Shown here piece by piece: positions 56,820 to 64,000 of a stretch of 64,000 nucleotides of DNA (the first letter of the stretch is position 1; the number at the start of each line of letters is the position of its first letter). A program made the translations under genes and the position numbers. The notes beneath the pieces were generated by a model that saw only the letters and a program-made list of their open reading frames with translations, searched no databases and had not been told where the DNA came from. The DNA comes from Ceratopteris richardii (lineage: Eukaryota > Streptophyta > Polypodiopsida > Polypodiales > Pteridaceae): NCBI GenBank assembly GCA_020310875.1, contig CM035423.1:141134723-141198722 (forward strand), written 5' to 3'.

Positions 56820-57340
56820 AACACGGAGCACCTCGTGGCACGAAGCAGATCTGGATACGCAAGGATGGAAAACCCACAACTCTAATAGCAGACTCTCGAG
56901 GAGACAACAAACAAGCCACACCATCACGGACACAAGTGAAGGAGTACCCTAGGAAACCTCCTAGGCACACCACATCTATTTGGGTCCCTAAGCGGTCAAG
57001 GAAGGCTAGCCCCAATGCTAGACACATATGGGTGCCCAAGGCCTGTTTACGAGCCCAAATAGCTCCAACTCGAGTTACTGGCATAATTCAACACTCTCAA
57101 GTCCTCTCGACTAACAACGCAGGAACTCTACCTAAATACCACTCTGACCCACACTCAGTCACATCGAGGAATGTCTGGAAATGGGTACCCAAAAGGTCCC
57201 AAATCCATCACAACCTAGTTCATAAACCGTTGCCTGTCTTTAGCTCTAAGAGCTACGAATCCCCTATCAAAGTTTGGAGACCTAAACCATGTATCAAACC
57301 CCCTGACCCAATTTTTGTAAAACCATCCACTCTGACATAG
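56820..57340 (+). CDS. IWVPK-repeat tail (Gypsy E)
   Basis: Five motifs KQIWIRKD, TSIWVPKRS, RHIWVPKAC, WKWVPKRS and IKVWRPKPC, in the same order and similar spacing as in Gypsy C (23290-23780). The context is basic and low in complexity, ending CIKPPDP as in C (CNKPPDP). Unrecognised domain. Confidence 0.6.
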
Positions 57341-57529
57341 GTGCATTCTGAGTCCACTGCATAACCAAAGTAGGCATCTAGGATGATACTGACCTCTAAT
57401 CACCACTCACACCTATCACAAGCACTTCATCTCTGACCACTAACCTTCGGGATTGTCATGTTAGTATTGTGAAGGGAACACCATTACATCTTGTTTCCTA
57501 TGCAACACTAATGTGCCTTTCTTCTTCCA

Positions 57530-57530
57530 G
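57530..57530 (+). promoter_or_regulatory. Candidate splice acceptor before 3' ORF (Gypsy E)
   Basis: TGCCTTTCTTCTTCCAG ends at 57530, 21 bases before the ATG at 57551. It is a near-ideal plant acceptor. Position relative to the ORF matches Gypsy C (22 bases). Confidence 0.6.
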
Positions 57531-57550
57531 CAGATAAGCAACCTACTCTC

Positions 57551-60500
57551 ATGGCAACAGCAATAGGCACAAGCTCTCAGGCAGGCTCTAGTGCTCAAAT
57601 CAATTGGGATGCCATGCCGGTGGAGGCGCCACCAACAGCTCGGCCTGAAGAGTTCGTGAACGTGCGGAGAATTCCTATTCCAGATCCACCAAATGGCCTA
57701 ACCGAAAGAGTAAAAGGGCACTTTCATTGGTTCAATGAAATGCCAGGAGACTTGGGAGACGCAGATCATATATGGGAATCCAAGATGGAATGTGGAGGAG
57801 TGTGGTGGACCTTCCAGTTCTTCTCACGAGAATTTGAAGCATTGCAAAATGCAGCTCCTCTTCAGGATATTTGGCAGAAAGCGGGATTGCAAGATTACTT
57901 TAGTGCAGCTTTGCCTAGACCAGACTTTCTTAGGTGCTACTACTTGATTGCCACACTGAAGCCGACAGGAGATAAAGATCATTCAGGCACATTCTGGGTA
58001 CCCTCCCTATCGAACCAGGAGGAAATGAAGAAGTTTGAGTTAAATGTTACTTTAATCAGGGAAGCTCTTCAGATGTATGGCACCCATGTGCCTTTCGATC
58101 GCGATCCCTTGATACCAGAGTCAATGAAGACCAACAGAATCAAGAAGCTAAAGGACATGTGTGCCCTCACCCCTAACATCGCCATACCCCTGCGAATGTG
58201 CCTTCAACACTTCGCATTTCCAGCTCAAGACCGCTTTATCCAACCTCACAAGAAAATATGGTATGGATTATATTTAGCAGAGACTGGAAGCTTGCCCATT
58301 AAGATGCCTGTATGGATCTTGGACCAAGTGTATGAAGCAGGCAAGCGGGGTGTGAGGAAGCCTACTCTACACGGCTGTTGTGCGCTTACAAGGATTATCT
58401 ATCGATGTCTTGCATATGACGTGCCGGTTGCCAGAGCCCTAAAATATTCACAGCTAGAGTTTTTCAAAGGACGGAAGTCGGGGAGCCAGTCTGCGAAACG
58501 AATGCGTGGATCACTCTCCCAGGTAATGATCCCTCACGAGGCCACGACCGAAGCTTCCCCCAGAGAAGAAGCCCAGGTTGCACCTTTCACAATCCATCTT
58601 CAAGGAGTTCAAGCAGGGGACGTGGTACAGCCCACCCCATCCACCCCTCCACTACCTACTGAGGCCGAGTTTGCATCTATGGCCGCTTTAACTGAGGATC
58701 CCAATTTTGATTTTGAAAGATTCCTGCAGACGGCCCACTTATCTGATAGTGAAGATTTTCCTGACAATGCCGATCCGGGATCATCATTCCAAGGAGAACA
58801 TCCACAGGGCGAGACAAGCAGGGTACGTTTGGGAGAAGAGGCACCACATACTCATGGTCCTAGCACACAAAATCAGGAAGAAGAACGGGGGAATGAACCA
58901 GAGGAGAGCAAAGAGGAGGCCCCTGCTTACGCAGCACAACTCAAGCGGCTATACAAGACAATCAAGCAGGTACAGAGAAGACATAAGATGACAGAAGAGG
59001 CGAACAGAGCCCTAGTGAACCAAATGCTGCAGGCCGAGAATGTAGACCCACATTTTGTTGAATCATTGAATCTGTTGGCGGACACATGTGGGATCGGGGA
59101 AGCAATGAGGACAATGGTCTATCGGGAGAACCCTACCTATGATCAACGAAGGATTGATACACGACCCCGGCGAGGAAAAATGATTCAAATGGAAGTCTCT
59201 ACTGCCTTACCTACCACAATTTCAGAGGATGTTCACATGACTTGCCCAAGTCCCACTGATGAACAAGATGTAAATACACAGGTACCATCTCCAGCGTCAC
59301 CTTCCATTCAACCCTCAACACCCTTCTCCACTAGTCTTTCTGAACAACCGATATCCACCCATCATGAAACCTTTGTACACACCTCCGTTTTTACATCCTC
59401 CCCCTTACCCACATACATCACTTCCGCCCAAATTTGTGAATCTCACGCAGGACATCCTGCCACCGATCAAACCATACTAGGTTACCCTTCCTATCTCCCC
59501 GCCCTTGGACAACCACTTGCCACTAGCCAGACCTTATCCCATCCTTTTCCATTCACCCACACATTCCCCCTCTCCCAAACCCTATCCACCACTTCCCTTG
59601 TAACTACCTCAGGCTCAACCCAAGTCACACAACCGTCATTCTGGACAAACCTTGTAAATATACTCCAACAGGTGGAGAATTATAGTAAAAAGTCCCTTCC
59701 CCAACCCCACTCCCCCACATTCACTGCCACCACTAACACACCACCTACCGTTCCCGTATTCACAATTCACACTTCACACACTATCACATCCGACCCCATG
59801 GATATTTCACCATCCACAGGAGCACCCACCGCCACGTTTGTTCCACCATCATCACATCTCACTTCACTCATAGGCACATCATCCACTTTTCCCTTCCCCA
59901 TTTCCCGACCCTTTGCATGTTCCACCTCTACCCATGCATCCACATCATTTAGTAATGCACTAGACACCATGGTTGAAGCGGCCACTCAACTTAAGCAAGA
60001 GTATAAGCTATTAGAAGAAAATAACACAGAGCTGTGCAATCTCTCGGCTCAACTCCAGGAGAACAGAAGGCTACAACAACAAAACCAGGAGAACCTAGAA
60101 GCGGCCATGGAAAACACCCCGGGAGCACCCATCGACCCTGCTAAATTCCAAGCCATCCCCTCAGAAAACATACAACAAATATTGGAAACCTATGCCAATC
60201 TCTTAGAAGCACATGATCAGCTTGCTGACCAAGTCAAAGACCTACAAGAGTCCCAAGTGCCTGCACCACACCAACGAGAACCTAAAGAGATGGCCAACGC
60301 TGCAACCTCACCAGAGCCGGAATTATCAGTAACCAATGAAGTACTAGAGCTACGTCAGGAGGTGGCCGAGTTGAAAATTAGATTATTACAATATGAACGA
60401 CCACCCTCCCCACCTGATCAGCCAAGTGAAGAGGAGACCATTGCCATTCCGATGGAAGAAACATTCGAAGATAATTATGAGCCACAACCTCTTCCAGGTG

Positions 60501-61600
60501 GCAGGATCACTGAAGAGGGATAGGATACATATGAGGAACCCCCGTCAGCATGGATGAAGCAGGTAGAGGAGATGGGCCACACTCACGAAGAGCGGGTTGC
60601 AACCTAGATGCTAGCCATGAAAACCATAGAGGAGACCATACTCAAGTCTGAATATTTCTCGAACTTGGCTCCTAGGCGGTTGATAACTAGCTCAGAGTTA
60701 CAATATAAACCTTATTTTGTATTGTTGGTGGACTACAATGCTGAGATCAAACGCATAACCAACAAGTATCCCTCTTTCGCAACACAGTTCGAACCCGAGG
60801 ACATCCCAGAGGCTGCCAAAAAAGGGGCCATATTCCAGCCCATATGGAGGCAAAAGTTACTGGAGACCTATCCGGAAATGTTACGAACATGGGATCATGC
60901 TCCCATGCATCTGAAATATAACCCATGCTTTGGACCGGTACAAAGAAGACGCTCCTGGAAAGCATTCGCCATCAAGGTTCAGAACAATGTGAATTGCAAA
61001 CAATGGCTGAACTACCCCAAAATCGCACCACCGACAGGCCCACCTACAACAGCGTACATGATGGCTACCATCTGATATTGGCTTCCACGCCTCCACTCCA
61101 TGCCAGATGTAGCTGCACAGATGCTACTCAAGATATTTGATATGATGCAGGTTGTGCTCAAAACCTTCCGCAACGTATGTAACATTCAGCCTCCGATTCC
61201 CGGCTTCATCAATGGCAATTATGACCTCCTGTATGATATGAGCACAACCCCAAGCATACGAGTTGCTTATGCATGGCACGCACGCATCAGATATCTCCCT
61301 GCCTGCTATAAGCAAACCTTCGACGACATGTTCACCACGGGATTTTGGGAAGCACATTCAGAGGTATTTGCACCACGACCAACCCACCTGCTGCAACTAT
61401 TTGCGTGCGAGCAAACAATGCATTCAGAGCTCTACACTACGCCACAACCTAACATGCCTGGAGCCGTGAATTGGGATGCCCTCCAGAGCGATTTGGTCCG
61501 GGGACTACGTATAAAAGAACAAGAATTGGCAACCGACCTCCTGCAGAAGTACATCGATCAAACAATGGAGCAGAGGTCTGTCAGAGGCGACAGACCCTAG
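57551..61600 (+). CDS. Gypsy E 3' ORF region, unknown large protein (fossil)
   Basis: Begins MATAIGTSSQAGSSAQINWD. Conserved N-terminal domain of about 320 residues (FHWFNEMPGDLGDADHIWES, CLQHFAFPAQDRFIQPHKK, LPIKMPVWILDQVYEAGK, CCALTRIIYRCLAYDVP); a Pro/Ser/Thr-rich middle to about residue 800 (no membrane helix seen); a coiled coil near 59990-60150 (QEYKLLEENNTELCNLSAQL); then the C-terminal domain from about 60610 (RRLITSSELQYKPYFVLLVD, WRQKLLETYPEMLRTWDHAP, DMSTTPSIRVAYAWHARIRY, FACEQTMHSELYTTPQPN). N- and C-terminal domains are well conserved with Gypsy C, the middle poorly. A few breaks. Function unknown. Confidence 0.7.
61576..61595 (+). repeat. Inverted repeat just before Gypsy E polypurine tract
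   Basis: GTCTGTC and GACAGAC arms around AGAGGC, encoding part of RSVRGD at the end of the 3' ORF, directly before the G-run. Same structure as 28237-28256. Confidence 0.8.
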
Positions 61601-61611
61601 GGGGGGGAGAG
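61599..61611 (+). promoter_or_regulatory. Gypsy E polypurine tract
   Basis: A purine run (AGGGGGGGGAGAG) ends immediately before the 3' LTR at 61612, where plus-strand DNA synthesis is primed. Confidence 0.88.
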
Positions 61612-62190
61612 TGTTGATAGTATACGGGAAGAAGCAAGTACGGACACACATGCAGATCTAGCACTAAGGCAACCCTTCATTTTTTTCAAAACCCTTACAT
61701 CATTTTAAAGTGATTCTCATCACTAAAAACCCCTGTAAATACCATTTTCACCATTTTGTAGCTCCATTTTGTACAAGCCGAGGAGTCCTAGAGCTTGAGG
61801 AGCCTTAGAAGTAGTTGCCTGCCAATTTTCATATTTTTTAGATCTCGTTTGAGCCCTCAAATAAAACCTGGAACCTAATTTTTAACTAGGCCAGACACTA
61901 GGTCTGGACAGGGCCAAAGCTAGGCAAAAACTATAAATAGAGCTAGAGAGCTCGTTTTTGGTTAGCTTCTTGTAGTTTTGAGCTTGTATGAGAACTTTGT
62001 TGCAATAGAAGTGATTCCATTGTCTTACTCTCTTTGTTCTTGCCGTGTGTGCGCGTGTGTGTGTATGTGTGTGCATGTTAGTGTGCTTCTCACTCACACA
62101 TTTGTGCCTTCACTTGCTCGAGGTCTTCATACCATCCTCATGTCTTCCTGGATTGACATTAAAGGAGGTGCTACTCATCACTGAGCTACA
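61612..62190 (+). repeat. Gypsy E 3' LTR
   Basis: 579-bp direct repeat of 45799-46377, with about ten or so differences by eye. Confidence 0.95.
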
Positions 62191-62726
62191 GATCTAGCAC
62201 TAAGGCAACCCTTCATTTTTTTCAAAACCCTTACATCATTTTAAAGTGATTCTCATCACTAAAAACCCCTGTAAATACCATTTTCACCTTTTTGTAGCTC
62301 CATTTTGTACAAGCCGAGGAGTCCTCGAGCTTGAGGAGCCTTAGAAGTAGTTGCCTGCCAATTTTCATATTTTTTAGATCTCGTTTGAGCCCTCAAATAA
62401 AACCTAGAACCTAATTTTTAACTAGGCCGGACACTAGGTCTGGACAGGGCCAAAGCTAGGCAAAAACTATAAATAGAGCTAGAGAGCTCATTTTTGGTTA
62501 GCTTCTTGTAGTTTTGAGCTTGTATGAGAACTTTGTTGCAATAGAAGTGATTCCATTGTCTTACTCTCTTTGTTCTTGCCGTGTGTGCGCGTGTGTGTGT
62601 ATGTGTGTGCATGTTAGTGTGCTTCTCACTCACACATTTGTGCCTTCACTTGCTCGAGGTCTTCATACCATCCTCATGTCTTCCCGGATTGACATTAAAG
62701 GAGGTGCTACTCATCACTGAGCTACA
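62191..62726 (+). repeat. Extra tandem LTR copy, missing its first ~43 bp (Gypsy E)
   Basis: Starts at GATCTAGCACTAAGG, which is base 44 of the full LTR, and ends GAGCTACA before the TTGAT duplication. It is almost identical to 61612-62190. The junction has the shared CA before GATC (ATGCA|GATC in the LTR, GCTACA|GATC here). Confidence 0.95.
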
Positions 62727-64000
62727 TTGATAGTCCCCAGGCTTACTACATGCAGTCTCCTGAACATGGTGAGTCTTACTACAGTGAGGAACCGAGTGAA
62801 CCTATTTGAGAGACAGAGTATGCGAATGTCATGTACGCGAACCCCAACCCTAGACCTCAACCTAGGCAGGTAAGACCTCCATTTCCTAGAGGGCCATGCT
62901 ATAGATGTCAGGGAGATCATCTCATTCGTGATTGTCCCTTGCCTCCACCGACACAACCCCAGTCAGTGACAATCCAAGGCTATTGCCAGGAGTGTGGAAA
63001 GGAGCATCTCTTATGAGACTGCCCAAAAAATCCTAATAATATGCCAAAAAACACTCCTATCAATGTGATTGGCTTGGTGGTAGACTCCACAGGAAGTGTG
63101 ACTTCCACAGCCCCAGTACAAGTCATCACGAGAGCCCAGACACTTAAGCAAAACCAAGACTTAGGCCAGGAAAAGAATGCGGAGGTTAGTGAGACTGAGA
63201 GCCAGAATAAGAAGAGGACAAGAGCTTGGAGAGATAGTCGTGAACGTATAAAAAGGCAATGGGCAAGAAAGATGAGCGAACTTGAAGAAAGCCTACGAGA
63301 AACCAAAGCCAAAATCATAGAAATCACATCTCAAACGCACTCTCACGCATCCCCGCCACTACCATCCCCTTCACCCTCCATTCCTCCACCCACCAATCCA
63401 CCACACGTAACCCAATCACCACCCCGAGTAGGATCAGTCTTAGCCGATCCCACTCCTGAAGATCTAGACATGATGCTTAAAGCATATCAGGCCAGAATTC
63501 AAGAAGGGCCCAATGTAACAGATCTTGAGAAATGTTACCCTAGAGCCGATCTAGAGATAGAGCGAACAAAGCTTTGTGCTAAAATGGTCGAGTTGGCGCA
63601 AGCCATGTTTGAAGCCAATCGTTTTTTCAATGGCTCTAACCCCATCAGAACACCATTGCACTTTGATGGTCTATTGGATAGATTGGAGGGGTTACTTGCA
63701 AAGTCTGGAAAAGGAGCCACCTCCCAGGCTAAGGAGAGGGCAAGTGATAGAATAAGCATTCCTCCCAAGGAAGCTTATGTGCCTAACTCCACTGAACCAC
63801 ACACATCTTCTTCTATGAATCAATACACACTAGAATTCTTGCGAGAGATTCAAGAAGAGAAATGGGCTAAAGAGAGTGAAGTTCCTCCTCCCATTGAACT
63901 GGTGGATGACACACACGATCAATTCCCACAAGACCTTCCTTCCATTTATGGAGAGCAGGAGAGTGCCCAATCTCAAGAAAGATTAGACTTCGAGTCTAAT
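62727..64000 (+). CDS. Gypsy D gag region, right part and gag-pol linker
   Basis: Resumes after the TTGAT duplication with DSPQAYYMQSPEHGESYYSE. Two zinc knuckles follow (CYRCQGDHLIRDC near 62898; CQECGKEH near 62986), then the basic helix RAWRDSRERIKRQWARKM and a proline-rich stretch. The linker near 63740-63800 has one PPKEAYVPNSTEP-type motif, far fewer than in Gypsy C. It runs off the window before the protease. Confidence 0.8.

Larger units (their letters stand above)
45799..62726 (+). mobile_element. Gypsy E, giant element inserted in Gypsy D, with duplicated 3' LTR
   Basis: About 16.9 kb with TTGAT target duplications (45794-45798 and 62727-62731). 5' LTR 45799-46377, primer site 46386-46403, leader with its own array, gag 48020 onward, protease, RT, RNase H, integrase, second protease-like domain, IWVPK repeats, 3' ORF region 57551-61600, purine tract 61599-61611, 3' LTR 61612-62190 and a second partial LTR 62191-62726. 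The LTR and leader differ from C/D but are related, so it is a subfamily. LTRs differ by roughly 2% by eye: a young insertion, younger than D. Looks nearly whole; roughly ten breaks or fewer. Confidence 0.94.
41044..64000 (+). mobile_element. Gypsy D, same family as C; split by Gypsy E and cut by window end
   Basis: 5' LTR 41044-41654, perfect tRNA-Asp primer site 41662-41679, leader with TCGCGA array 42175-42840, gag from 43708 to 45798. There Gypsy E (45799-62726) is inserted, with the TTGAT target duplication at 45794-45798 and 62727-62731. Gag and the gag-pol linker continue at 62727 to the end of the window. The 3' part lies outside. The LTR and leader are very close to those of Gypsy C. 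A few breaks in the visible part. It must be older than E. Confidence 0.92.

Noticed and set aside
1-64000. tRNA, rRNA or host protein genes
   Set aside because: No cloverleaf, rRNA signature or non-transposon protein domain was recognised by reading both strands; a covariance-model scan could still find small RNAs.

Overview
This window looks like intergenic DNA from a large, repeat-rich land-plant genome. I found no host protein gene, rRNA, tRNA or CRISPR array that I could support. Almost every base belongs to LTR retrotransposons (Ty1/Copia and Ty3/Gypsy) nested in one another, plus one L1-type LINE. The plant assignment rests on initiator-Met and tRNA-Asp primer binding sites, plant-type Copia and Athila/Tat-like Gypsy proteins, and a plant-type L1 with a C-terminal zf-RVT region. 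A fern or another large-genome seed-free plant or gymnosperm is plausible, but the sequence does not settle the lineage.

Layout. 1-~2280: 3' part of an old Gypsy element (G0) with a coiled-coil 3' ORF. ~2290-5627 and 29428-~30515: old Copia A, split by Copia B. 5628-29427: Copia B with clean AGGAC target duplications; its 3' LTR is itself split by the Gypsy element C (11684-28925). 30538-~31146: gag of Copia D. 31147-~35757: Copia E (5' LTR plus gag), whose gag is split by a 5'-truncated LINE (32465-35425). ~35765-35975: antisense Gypsy gag-like scrap. ~35980-40292: fragments of Copia F with Copia G (37343-~39398) inside. 40293-41043: unassigned. 41044-64000: Gypsy D, interrupted by Gypsy E (45799-62726, TTGAT target duplications) and running off the window end.

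Gypsy C, D and E form one family of very long elements, about 17 kb for C and E. They have a tRNA-Asp primer site and a long leader with a TCGCGA-centred tandem array. Their order is gag with several zinc knuckles, first protease, RT, RNase H, two H2C2-like fingers, integrase, a second retropepsin-like domain, a run of IWVPK-type repeats, and a very long 3' ORF of unknown function preceded by a good splice acceptor. This architecture, present in two independent copies, is the most interesting content. Element C also carries its 3' LTR in inverted orientation, and element E has a tandemly duplicated 3' LTR.

All the LTR elements are treated as fossils. C, D, E and B look fairly young, with LTR pairs differing by a few percent or less by eye; A, D-Copia, F and G0 look older and are fragmentary.
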